The notes beneath the pieces are model-generated. The model was given only the letters and a program-made list of their open reading frames with translations, had not been told where the DNA came from and searched no databases. From Streptomyces sp. JHA26 (GTDB lineage Bacteria; Actinomycetota; Actinomycetes; Streptomycetales; Streptomycetaceae): a stretch of 64,000 nt of DNA. Position numbers and translations under genes: made by a program. This document shows positions 54,116-62,627 of this stretch, one piece after another (position 1 is the stretch's first letter; every line of letters begins with the position of its first letter). The stretch covers positions 1 to 64,000 of the forward strand of contig NZ_BDJC01000020.1 of assembly GCF_002005565.1 (NCBI RefSeq), read 5' to 3'.

Positions 54116-57100
54116 ATGGAGATCGTCACGACGGCCGCAGGGATCATCGGAAGGATGGCAGCCAAGCCCTTGTCGGATACCGCGATGCGTCGTGAGGCGG
54201 TGATCCGAGCGCTGCGGGCAGCACGGCTGAACCCCACGGTGCCACCGCAGGACTTCGCCAGTCTGTACGCCTACACACTCATCGAGTACTGCACCGGTCG
54301 CTCGCAGTCTGTGCTGGTCTTCTTCCGGGATACGTACGTACGGGATGCGTTCCACAGGTCCTTCTCCGACGGCGACTGGAGCCGGCTGCGCCGTGAGACG
54401 TCGGAAGCGGTGGAGCGCAACCGCGAGACACGCGAGTTCGGGCACCTCGACCACGGATTCGAGGAGCATGTCGACGGATTCATCGCCGAGTTCCACTCTC
54501 TTGTGGACCGCAGTCGGGCACCGCACGAGGCTCGACTTGAGCAGAAGATCGACACGCTCCTGGAACGAGTTCCTCAGACGCGGGTGGAGGAGGAGAGCCA
54601 TCGCGTTCGCACCGAGCCGGGACGCGCCGAACTCTCGCCCGCACAACGTCTCATGCAGGACGCGCACGAGTGGTTCACCGCTGTGGGCTACGAGATCCGG
54701 CGCACGTGGGAGGTGGCCGACGGCAATGTGGCCATGCTGGTCGACATCCCCCAGCGGCGTCCCGGGCGCTTCGATCGTACGGTGATGCTCTGCGTCGAGG
54801 GTGAACTCGCGCCGCACCACATGCGGCTCCTCGACGAACTGGTCACTGCCGAGACCGCCCTGGAGGGCTGGGGACTGGCCCGACTTCGAGTCAGTGAGGC
54901 CGCCCGCCGCCAGGCTGCGGATAGCGGCGACGTACTGTTCTGCTTCTCTTTCGACGAGCTGGTCGATCTTGAAGCGGACTTCGAGCCGTACATCGCCTGG
55001 GTCGAAGAAGAGGTTCGCCGCCGCGGCATCGACAGCCGTTACGTGCCGGTCTCCTGCCGCAAGGAAGAGATCGACCCCGCGACGCAGCGGACGCTCGACA
55101 CCAGTACCTATGACTGGCGGGACGGCGGCCTGGACGACTACGTGGCGGGCTGGCTGGAAGAACCGGCGAAGAGGCATCTCTCCGTCCTCGGCGAGTTCGG
55201 CATGGGCAAGTCGTGGTTCGCCCTGCACCTGGCCGGCGATATGGCCCGTGGTTGGCGCGACGCCAAGCAGAGGGGGGTGCCCAGGCCCCGGATTCCCCTG
55301 CTGATCCCGCTGCGGGACTACGCCAAGCAGGCGACGGTCCAGGGTCTGTTGTCGGAGTTCTTCTTCAACAAGCACAAGATCGACCTGCGCAGCTACGACG
55401 TCTTCCGTGTCCTCAACCGTATGGGCCGTCTGCTGCTCATCTTCGACGGCTTCGACGAGATGGCCGCGAGGGCCGATCGGAACACCGTCATCGCGAACTT
55501 CTGGGAACTGGCCGGCGCCGTCGAACCCGGCGCGAAGGTGCTGCTCAGCAGCCGCAAGGAACACTTCCGTGACGCCCAGGAGGCGCGCAAGCTGTTCGGC
55601 GGTGAGATCAGCGTGCCCACGGCCGGATCTCTCGAGTCCAAGGACGGCCCGACCTTCGACATCGTCGAGCTGGTTCGCTTCGACGACGAGCAGATCGAAC
55701 GGATGCTCCGCCATGACCTGGCCGAGGACAAGGTACGGCTGGTCATGGAGCACGAGGACGTGCGTGAGCTCATGGGGCGGCCGGTCATGTCCGAGCTGGT
55801 GATCGACGCACTGCCGGAGATCGAGCAGGGGGCCGAGATCAATCTCGCCCGGATCTACCTCTATGCCGTGCAACGGAAGATGGACCGTGACGTGCGGGCG
55901 GAGCGCACGTTCACATCGCGCGGCGACAAGCTCTTCTTCCTGTGCGAGGTCGCGTGGGAGATGCTCTCCACCAACCAGCTCAGCCTCAACTACCGCGACT
56001 TCCCCGATCGACTGCGGTCCTGCTTCGGCTCTGCAGTGCAGAGCGCCAAGGACCTCGACTACTGGGAACAGGACATGCGCAACCAGGGCATGCTGGTGCG
56101 CAACGCCGAGGGCGACTACGGCCCCTCGCACAAGTCTTTGTTGGAGTTCCTGGTAGCCCTCAAGTTCGCGGCGGAACTCGGTCTGTTGGAAGGTGACTTC
56201 CTCGGCGTGATCCCTACGTCGGAGTCTGTGGACACCGGGCAGCGGGAGTGGACGTGGTCGCAGTACTTCTCGGCTCGCTCGGGCGACGGGAAGCTGCCCG
56301 CACTCGCTGCGTTCGTGGCGGAACCGATCGACGTGCTGGGCAGCACGTTCGGCGAGCTGGATCAGAACGAAGCGGTGTACGAGTTCCTCTCGACGATGGT
56401 CCGCGAATGTATGGATCACCAGGAGCGACTGCTCGACGTGGCACGGGCGACTACCGGAGCGGAGGTGGAGACGGGGACCCTCGCGGCCAACTGCCTCAAC
56501 TTGATCGTCTTCGCCGGGGGCAGTCTGGAGGGGGCACGGTTGAGAGGGCTCGATCTCTCGGGCTTTGGGCCGTGGCACTCTACGCAAAAGGTGTCACTCG
56601 CGGGTGCTGACCTGCGAGATACACAGCTAGGCGACGCGCGACTGACCAGTGTCGACCTCGCCGGAGCAGACCTCACCGGCGCATGGCTGGGGCACGGGGA
56701 TCTACTGGATGACGGGCAATATCGCCAAGGCCTGGTCCATTCCAGCGGAGCGGTGGTGGTTCATGAAGGCAACGAGGTGCTGCACTGGGCGAGAGGCCGA
56801 ATACACGAGCCACCCTCTCGACTGCCTATCGTCGGTGATCCACACTCCGTGAACATCGGAAACTGGGATTCTGCCACCTGGTGGTACAGCGATGTGACTG
56901 AGGGGCGGATCATCGATGCGGCGACAGGCGGTGTGGTCGGCATCACGATAGCTGGGGAGTACTGCATCCCTATCGTGTGGCGAGATCAGCAGGCACTCGC
57001 TGCGTTCGATCCCGTGGCCCACGCCCTGCTTGTGAAAGAGCCGGGGACGGGCCACGTCATCGACAATTTGCCATTGCTTTGGGAGGGATCCGGAACGACA

Positions 57101-57727
57101 GTCCTCATGGGCGGTAGCCACGGCCTTGTGGCGATGGGATGGGGTGAAATGTCCCTGCGCTTTGGAGTCGCCACGGGAGAAGAAGGTGGCTACTGGCGTC
57201 AACTGCAGACCATGGATTACAAACGGGAAGCCACAAGTCGTCAGGTTCTCTCGACGAAGGACAGCGCACTGCTTCTGGTGGACGGGCGACCCGTCGCGGC
57301 GGTGGACGCCCTTGCGCCAGAGGGTCGACTCGATGATCAGGGATTGCCCTTTCCTGTTCCGGCATTGACCAAGGTCGATGCCTTCGTATTCCGCGCCAGG
57401 TCAGGCATGGCGGCAGTGGCGGCTGACAATAGCCTGTATGGGTGGTCTATGGGGACGTCCTCCCAAGCGATGATGTGGCAGATACCGGGGGTGCCCAGTG
57501 GGGTTCAGGCGCTCTGGTCCCCCGTAGAGGGCGATCTCCTTGCTGTCATGACGAGGATGGGTGAATTGTGGCTATGCGACTTCCGTACGGGCGAAGTCAA
57601 GTCCCGTACAGCGCTGGGCAGTCGCCTGCGAGGTACGCGCTTCTCGCGTGTGTGTGGTCTGGACGAGGGCGCATTGCAAGCCATCTGCCGGGCTGGCGGC
57701 GTGCTCGTGGACCAGCCTGAACCGTAG
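54116..57727 (+). CDS. NACHT-domain STAND protein (bacterial NLR) with pentapeptide and propeller-like sensor
   Basis: This 1203-residue protein has several parts. Residues 1-150 are a helical N-terminal region. Residues 165-300 (QRLMQDAHEWFTAVGYEIRR, GRFDRTVMLCVEGELAPHHM) may be a degenerate nuclease-like domain. The NACHT ATPase follows, with GEFGMGKS (359-366) as Walker A and LLLIFDGFDEMAARAD (Asp444) as Walker B. A helical arm comes next, with a NYRDFPDRL segment and GPSHKSLLEFLVALKFA. About 805-870 is a short pentapeptide run (GARLRGLDLSGFG, SLAGADLRDTQLGDARLTSV, DLAGADLTGAWL). The last 330 residues are beta-rich. Bacterial NACHT proteins protect against phages by oligomerising on a trigger; the effector here is uncertain. 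It stands alone. Confidence 0.87.
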   Translation: MEIVTTAAGIIGRMAAKPLSDTAMRREAVIRALRAARLNPTVPPQDFASLYAYTLIEYCTGRSQSVLVFFRDTYVRDAFHRSFSDGDWSRLRRETSEAVERNRETREFGHLDHGFEEHVDGFIAEFHSLVDRSRAPHEARLEQKIDTLLERVPQTRVEEESHRVRTEPGRAELSPAQRLMQDAHEWFTAVGYEIRRTWEVADGNVAMLVDIPQRRPGRFDRTVMLCVEGELAPHHMRLLDELVTAETALEGWGLARLRVSEAARRQAADSGDVLFCFSFDELVDLEADFEPYIAWVEEEVRRRGIDSRYVPVSCRKEEIDPATQRTLDTSTYDWRDGGLDDYVAGWLEEPAKRHLSVLGEFGMGKSWFALHLAGDMARGWRDAKQRGVPRPRIPLLIPLRDYAKQATVQGLLSEFFFNKHKIDLRSYDVFRVLNRMGRLLLIFDGFDEMAARADRNTVIANFWELAGAVEPGAKVLLSSRKEHFRDAQEARKLFGGEISVPTAGSLESKDGPTFDIVELVRFDDEQIERMLRHDLAEDKVRLVMEHEDVRELMGRPVMSELVIDALPEIEQGAEINLARIYLYAVQRKMDRDVRAERTFTSRGDKLFFLCEVAWEMLSTNQLSLNYRDFPDRLRSCFGSAVQSAKDLDYWEQDMRNQGMLVRNAEGDYGPSHKSLLEFLVALKFAAELGLLEGDFLGVIPTSESVDTGQREWTWSQYFSARSGDGKLPALAAFVAEPIDVLGSTFGELDQNEAVYEFLSTMVRECMDHQERLLDVARATTGAEVETGTLAANCLNLIVFAGGSLEGARLRGLDLSGFGPWHSTQKVSLAGADLRDTQLGDARLTSVDLAGADLTGAWLGHGDLLDDGQYRQGLVHSSGAVVVHEGNEVLHWARGRIHEPPSRLPIVGDPHSVNIGNWDSATWWYSDVTEGRIIDAATGGVVGITIAGEYCIPIVWRDQQALAAFDPVAHALLVKEPGTGHVIDNLPLLWEGSGTTVLMGGSHGLVAMGWGEMSLRFGVATGEEGGYWRQLQTMDYKREATSRQVLSTKDSALLLVDGRPVAAVDALAPEGRLDDQGLPFPVPALTKVDAFVFRARSGMAAVAADNSLYGWSMGTSSQAMMWQIPGVPSGVQALWSPVEGDLLAVMTRMGELWLCDFRTGEVKSRTALGSRLRGTRFSRVCGLDEGALQAICRAGGVLVDQPEP

Positions 57728-57835
57728 TCTCCACGATTCGCACCTGGAGGCGTCGACTCGTCGGGCGGACTGACGGCGAAGGTGTTGCGGCAAGGCGGGA
57801 GGACGGACAGTTACTCCCCGCCGTTTCCGCCACTG

Positions 57836-57947
57836 TCCGCCGAGGATGCCTTCCAGTTCGCGCTCGATGGCTCCCTTGGGCTTGGCCCCGACGATGGGTC
57901 TTGGTGACCTCGCCGGCCACGTACACGTTCATCGTGGGGATGGACAT
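57836..57947 (-). pseudogene. C-terminal fragment of a thioredoxin gene, frameshifted
   Basis: On the minus strand from 57947 the frame reads MSIPTMNVYVAGEVTKT. After one extra base near 57896 it continues IVGAKPKGAIERELEGILGG. This is the last strand-helix unit of thioredoxin (cis-Pro in SIPT). The WCGPC active site and everything before it are missing. The fragment starts exactly where the right edge of the left arm of the 31-bp inverted repeat begins (57948). Confidence 0.65.
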
Positions 57948-58020
57948 TGAACCGCTCCGGGTCTGATGGAGGCTCGATCCTCTCAGGGAATCGAGCCTCC
58001 ATCAGACCCGGAGCGGTTCA
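57948..58020. repeat. Perfect 31-bp inverted repeat with 11-base loop
   Basis: The arms 57948-57978 and 57990-58020 are exact reverse complements, separated by 57979-57989. The arm reads outward into a thioredoxin remnant on the minus strand and into a headless DUF5753 gene on the plus strand, so the hairpin sits on a recombination junction. It contains the motif GACCCGGAGCGGTTCA at each end. Confidence 0.95.
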
Positions 58021-58320
58021 GAGCACGTGCTGCGCGACCAGTTGGACCACATCTTGGATCTCGCCAGGCTCCGCAACGTGTCCGTGCAGGTCATGCCTAC
58101 CCGCACGGTGTCCCACGCGGGTCTGGACGGCCCCCTGGCGTTGCTGGAGACCCCGGAGGGGAGATCCTTGGCGTATTCCGAAGGGCAGGAGAGCGGCCGA
58201 CTGATCGCTGATCCGAAGCAGGCTGCCGTCCTCCACCGGAGGTATGCGACACTCCGCGCACAGGCCCTCACCCCTCACGACTCCGTGGGCCTGCTGGAGC
58301 GGATCAGAGGAGAACTATGA
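58021..58320 (+). pseudogene. Headless XRE-family regulator: C-terminal part of DUF5753
   Basis: Immediately after the inverted repeat the plus strand reads EHVLRDQLDHILDLARLRNV, SVQVMPTRTVSHAGLDGPLA and LLERIRGEL. This is the last 100 residues of the ligand-binding DUF5753 domain of WhiJ-type regulators. The N-terminal HTH and half of DUF5753 are absent. A GTG at 58027 could allow a short product. Its stop overlaps the next start (ATGA, 58317-58320), which preserves coupling to the DUF397 gene. Confidence 0.8.
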
Positions 58321-58502
58321 GCGGCATGCAACTGACCTGGTTCAAGTCCAGTTACAGCGGCACGGCTGGTGACAACTGCGTCGAGGTCGCCGTCACTGAA
58401 CAGACCGTCCACGTCCGTGACTCCAAGGACGTGACGCGTCATCCTTTCACCGTGAGCCGGAACGGCTGGTCGCAGTTCGTCGCCTTCCTCGAGGACAACT
58501 GA
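58317..58502 (+). CDS. DUF397 domain-containing protein
   Basis: This 61-residue protein reads MSGMQLTWFKSSYSGTAGDN, CVEVAV, VHVRDSKD and WSQFVAFLEDN, which are the DUF397 hallmarks (WxKSSYSG, NCVEVA, RDSK). Such proteins are partners of DUF5753 HTH regulators, as in the whiJ-type and abaA-orfA loci, and modulate their DNA binding. Here the regulator has lost its HTH, so the small partner may be orphaned. ATGA overlap with the upstream remnant. Confidence 0.93.
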   Translation: MSGMQLTWFKSSYSGTAGDNCVEVAVTEQTVHVRDSKDVTRHPFTVSRNGWSQFVAFLEDN

Positions 58503-58505
58503 CCC

Positions 58506-58805
58506 ATGCCCAGGACCACGCAGCTGCGTACGTACACCGTTCGTGAAGGGCTGCTCGACGAGTGGGTGGAGCGGTGGCGCAACGACATCGTGCCGCTGCG
58601 GCTGAAACTGGGCTTCGAGATCGGCGGAGCCTGGGTGGACCGGGAACGCAACCAGTTCGTCTGGCTGATCTCCTACGAGGGCCCGGAGACCTTCGCGGAG
58701 CGCAACGCGATGTACTGGGCGTCGCCCGAGCGCGAGGCAATGGGCCTCGACCCGGACGACTACCTCCTGCACACCGACGACCGCACGGTCGAGCAGCGTT
58801 ACTGA
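58506..58805 (+). CDS. NIPSNAP family protein
   Basis: This 99-residue dimeric alpha/beta barrel-type protein begins TTQLRTYTVREGLLDEWVER and continues IGGAWVDRERNQFVWLISYE and GPETFAERNAMYWASPER. The pattern RxYTVxxGxxxEW and FVWLxSYEG is typical of NIPSNAP. It starts 3 bases after the DUF397 stop and is convergent with the WD40 gene (stops 2 bases apart). The substrate is unknown. Confidence 0.85.
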   Translation: MPRTTQLRTYTVREGLLDEWVERWRNDIVPLRLKLGFEIGGAWVDRERNQFVWLISYEGPETFAERNAMYWASPEREAMGLDPDDYLLHTDDRTVEQRY

Positions 58806-58806
58806 T

Positions 58807-61800
58807 TCAGGCGGGGTCCGGCGGCAGCAGGTGCTGCCGCCGCTCCTCCGCGTCCAGCGTGCGGAACACCCGCCCGCGCGCCCGCGCCTCCAACTGGTCG
58901 TAGTCGGGATCCGCCGGCCACACCCGCGTGGTGCCGTCGGCGGAGGCGGTGAGCAGCCGCGTACCGTCCCCGGACCACGCCACCGACAGCACCTTGTCCC
59001 GGTGGACACCGACGACGGCGAGTTCCTCGAACGTGGCGGCGGACCAGAGCCGTACCGTCCGGTCGTCGGAACCGGTCGCGACGCGGCGGCCGTCCGGCGA
59101 CCAGGCGACGGCCCGGACCCGCCCCTCGTGGCCCTTCAGCACGTCGATACGCCGGCCGGTCACCGCGTCCCATACGGCGGCCGTCCAGTCACCGGAGGCC
59201 GTGGCCACCCGCTCCTCGTCCGGGGACCAGGCCGCGTCCTCCACGTAGTTGCCGTGTCCGCGCAGCACGGTCAGTTGGGTGCCGTCGGCGGTGTCCCACA
59301 GGCGGCAGGTGCGGTCGTCGGAGCAACTGGCCAGCCTCCGCCCGCTCGGTGACCACGCCACGCGTCCCACCCAGTCCTGATGCCCGGTCAGCTTCCGCAG
59401 CTCGGCGCCGTCGACGGCGGACACGAGGCGTACGGTGCCGTCGTGGCCGCCGGTCGCGATCCGCCGGGCGTCGGGGGACCACGAGCAGCCCTCGACGGGC
59501 TCACCGTGCAGGTCGAACACCGTGTCGCCGGAGCCGTCCACCACACGCACCAGTCCGTCCGCGGTGCTGAGGGCCAGACGGTCGCCGTGTGGTGCCCACG
59601 CCACACTCCACACCCGCTCGCCCGGCGCCGTCACCGCTCCGGCGGGCGCGCCGGAGTCCGCGCTCCAGATCCGTGCCGTCCCGTCGTCCGAGGCGGTGGC
59701 GAGACGCGTACTGTCGCCGGACCACACCGCCTGGTTCACCGGCCCGTCGTGCCCCTGGACCAGAACGGACTCGGCTCCCCGCGGCCGGAGGTCCCACACC
59801 CGGCCGCTGCCGTCCGTCGACGCGGTGGCGAGCTGGGTGCCCGACGGCGACCATGCGACGGCCCACACCGTGTCGGTGTGGCCGCGCAGCACCGCGACCT
59901 CCTTCGCGTCCTCGGTGCTGACGACGCGCACCGTCCGGTCGGACGACGGGGAGGCGAGCAGCCGGCCGTCCGGTGAGAAGGCCGGGTTCCACACGTAGTC
60001 CGCGTGGCCGCGCAGCAGCAGCCGCAGGGCGCCCGTGCGAGCGTCCCAGATCCGGGCGGTGTGATCGCCGGACCCGGTGGCCAGTGACTCTCCGTCCGGC
60101 GACCACGCGACGCCCTCGACGAACTCGGTGTGCCCGGTCAGGGCCGTCGTGGCCGCTCCTGTCACCGCGTCCCAGACGATCACCGTCCGGTCGTGCGACG
60201 CGGTGGCCAGACGCGAGCCGTCCGGCGCCCAGGCCACGCCCCAGACGTCACCGGTGTGGCCGTGCAGTTCGTGCACGAGTCGACCGCTGTCGGCCTCCCA
60301 CACCCGGGCCACCTGGTCCTTGAACGTGGCGGCGATCCGTGCCCCGTCCGGCGACCACGCCACCTGCCGACCGATGTCCCCGGCGCCGGCGAGCTGCCGG
60401 ACCGGTTCACCGGACACGGCGTCCCAGACGCGTACGACCTGGTCGCGCCCGGCGGTGGCCAGCCGTGTCGCGTCGGGGGAGAAGGACACCGACTCGACCA
60501 TAGCGCCGTCACACGGCAGCACCCGCAGCGAACGCCCCGACTCCGCGTCGTACACGCGGGCCGTCCCGTCCCTGGACGCGGTCGCCAGCAGTCGTCCGTC
60601 AGCGGACCAGGCGACGTCCCGGACCGTGTCCGTGTGACCGTCCAACCGGATCCGCAGATGACTCGCGGCCAGCGCCGTCATCAGCCCCCGCCGCGCGGCT
60701 GCAGTCGGCGCGCACTCGCCGAGCGCGGCCAGGGAGAGCAACAGCGCCCGCTCCGGCTCGGTCTCCGCACTGGCGAGCACCTGCCGACCGATGCTCTCCG
60801 AGACACGGCTGAGGAAGGCCAGGTCCCGGCTCTGCGAGGCGTCGACGAGCGCACGGGCGGGAGCCGACGCCTGCCCGGCCTCCTCCAACGCGGCCAGCCA
60901 CCGCTGGGCGACGGTGAGGCGCTCACCGGTGAGGAGGTAGTCCGCACTGCGCCCGGACCGTTCCCAGTCGGCGGCCCACCGCTCCAACTCGGCCCGCTCC
61001 CGGAGCCGCTCCGCCCGCGCTTCCGCCTCCTGGCGCAAGGGCGCCCACTGCCGGAACAGCGCCTCGTGCGTCACCTCCGCGCACGCGTCCCGGTGGCCGT
61101 CCGCGTTCCCCGCGGTTCCCTCGGCGGCGTAGGACCGGATCAGGCGCGCCTCGATGAAGGCGTCCACCACGTACCGCTCCCGGTCGGTCAGCTCGGACAG
61201 CCGCACCGGACGGCGGGCGAGGTCCCGTTCCTCGACGGTGACGAACTTCAGCAGCACCCGCAGCGCGAAGTCGATGCCGCCCGGAGTGCCGAGGGCGGCG
61301 ACCGTGTTGTCGGCCTGCCGGGCCAGCGCCCCCGCCACGCCTCCGAGTTGTCGGTACGTCTCCTCGGTGACCGTGCCGCCCGGACCACAGGCGAAGTACA
61401 GTTCCTGGAGGAGATAGGCGAGCAGGGGCAGTGCGTCGTCCGTACCGGTGTCGTCCACGATGGTCTCGACGAGGCCGGGCTCGAACGAGATGCCCACCAG
61501 CGCACCCGGTCGCTCCACCACCTGGGCGAGCTGTGCCCGGCTCAACGTGCCGATGGCGGCCGGGTGTTGCAGGAACGGCGCGTGACCGGTCCCGAGCAGC
61601 CGTCCCAGCAGGTCCACCCGGCACGTGGCCAGGACCCGGACGGAGGGTTCCTGTCGCAGACACGCGTGCAGCGCTTCCAGGAACTGTGCCTGTTCCCGCT
61701 CACCCGCGAGGGTGACCAGCTCCTCGAACTGGTCGATGACGAGCAGCACCCGCTGGAACTGCCCGGCCCGTAACCGCGACAACTCGGCCGCGAGGCTCTC

Positions 61801-62370
61801 CGGCCCCTGCCGCAGCCGCCGCAGTACCGCGTCGGGTGTCTCCCGGCCGCCACCGGCCGCGGCCAGAGACGCGGCCAGCGCGTGCAGGGGGTTCGCTCCC
61901 GGTGAGAACGTCGGCACGATCGTCCACCGGCGCCGGCGCAGCCGGGGCATGACCCCGGCCCGGACGAGCGACGACTTGCCGCTGCCGGACGCCCCCGTCA
62001 GCATCAGGAAGCGGTCGGCGGGGCGGGTCGCGGAGGCGTGCAACCGGCGCGTCAGATCGGCGGCCTGCGCCTCCCGGCCGAAGTAGACGGCCGCCTCGTC
62101 CTCGCCGAACGCGTCCAGCCCCGGGTACGGAATCCGGTCACGCGGCCACTCCGACGGCGCGGGCGCCGGGTTCTCCAACCGGTACACGACGACCTGCCCG
62201 ACCACCATGGCCACGACCAGCAGCCCGATGGCCGGAACGGACCACTGCTGGATCATCTCCAGCGCCCAGGGCGCGTCGTCCTTGCTGGTGGCGTAGTTGG
62301 TGACGATGCCGAGCAGGCAGGCGACCAGCGCCAGCAGGATCTGCAGCACGATTTGGAGGCGCTGCCTCAT
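58807..62370 (-). CDS. Membrane-bound nSTAND ATPase with 14 WD40 repeats
   Basis: The 1187-residue protein has two membrane helices (LQIVLQILLALVACLLGIVT, residues 6-25; VPAIGLLVVAMVVGQVVVYR, 45-64). The nSTAND NTPase domain shows the entry motif PYPGLDAFGEDEAAVYFGRE, LTGASGSGKSSL as Walker A (from about 125) and RVLLVIDQFEELVTLA as Walker B. A helical arm follows. From about 570 there are fourteen WD40 repeats of about 42 residues (GHTDTVxxVAWSPDGxxLAT then ASxDGTxRVWD), enough for two seven-bladed propellers. Such proteins bind a trigger through the propellers and oligomerise by the ATPase. No effector domain is evident, so it may act through the membrane part or a partner. Confidence 0.9.
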   Translation of the reverse strand: MRQRLQIVLQILLALVACLLGIVTNYATSKDDAPWALEMIQQWSVPAIGLLVVAMVVGQVVVYRLENPAPAPSEWPRDRIPYPGLDAFGEDEAAVYFGREAQAADLTRRLHASATRPADRFLMLTGASGSGKSSLVRAGVMPRLRRRRWTIVPTFSPGANPLHALAASLAAAGGGRETPDAVLRRLRQGPESLAAELSRLRAGQFQRVLLVIDQFEELVTLAGEREQAQFLEALHACLRQEPSVRVLATCRVDLLGRLLGTGHAPFLQHPAAIGTLSRAQLAQVVERPGALVGISFEPGLVETIVDDTGTDDALPLLAYLLQELYFACGPGGTVTEETYRQLGGVAGALARQADNTVAALGTPGGIDFALRVLLKFVTVEERDLARRPVRLSELTDRERYVVDAFIEARLIRSYAAEGTAGNADGHRDACAEVTHEALFRQWAPLRQEAEARAERLRERAELERWAADWERSGRSADYLLTGERLTVAQRWLAALEEAGQASAPARALVDASQSRDLAFLSRVSESIGRQVLASAETEPERALLLSLAALGECAPTAAARRGLMTALAASHLRIRLDGHTDTVRDVAWSADGRLLATASRDGTARVYDAESGRSLRVLPCDGAMVESVSFSPDATRLATAGRDQVVRVWDAVSGEPVRQLAGAGDIGRQVAWSPDGARIAATFKDQVARVWEADSGRLVHELHGHTGDVWGVAWAPDGSRLATASHDRTVIVWDAVTGAATTALTGHTEFVEGVAWSPDGESLATGSGDHTARIWDARTGALRLLLRGHADYVWNPAFSPDGRLLASPSSDRTVRVVSTEDAKEVAVLRGHTDTVWAVAWSPSGTQLATASTDGSGRVWDLRPRGAESVLVQGHDGPVNQAVWSGDSTRLATASDDGTARIWSADSGAPAGAVTAPGERVWSVAWAPHGDRLALSTADGLVRVVDGSGDTVFDLHGEPVEGCSWSPDARRIATGGHDGTVRLVSAVDGAELRKLTGHQDWVGRVAWSPSGRRLASCSDDRTCRLWDTADGTQLTVLRGHGNYVEDAAWSPDEERVATASGDWTAAVWDAVTGRRIDVLKGHEGRVRAVAWSPDGRRVATGSDDRTVRLWSAATFEELAVVGVHRDKVLSVAWSGDGTRLLTASADGTTRVWPADPDYDQLEARARGRVFRTLDAEERRQHLLPPDPA

Positions 62371-62627
62371 ACGACACCGGCCCCCTGCCGACCGGCTCGA
62401 TACCTGCGCGGCACTGTCACGCCCCCGTTCCGTTTAGCAGTCAGTGCTCCTTCGTGCACCGGGGCGATGCCCCTGCCCGCATATCGGTTGGTGCACGAGG
62501 AAGCGTGAGCATCATCTGCGGATGCAAGGGGGGTTTCAAGAACACCTGTGGTTATCAGCCATGCCCCTCCGCCAGGGATGCTGGGGTGGAGCGGGGGCAC
62601 GGGTGGACGCTGTAGTCCTTCCGCAGA

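Noticed and set aside
57948-58020. The 31-bp inverted repeat as insertion-sequence ends or a terminator
   Set aside because: Only 11 bases lie between the arms, so no transposase can be enclosed, and a terminator would not match both gene junctions so exactly. An assembly fold-back remains possible.
58807-62370. Protein-coding frames on the plus strand opposite the WD40 gene
   Set aside because: Their apparent repeats mirror the WD40 repeats of the minus strand; they lack starts with ribosome sites and known domains.
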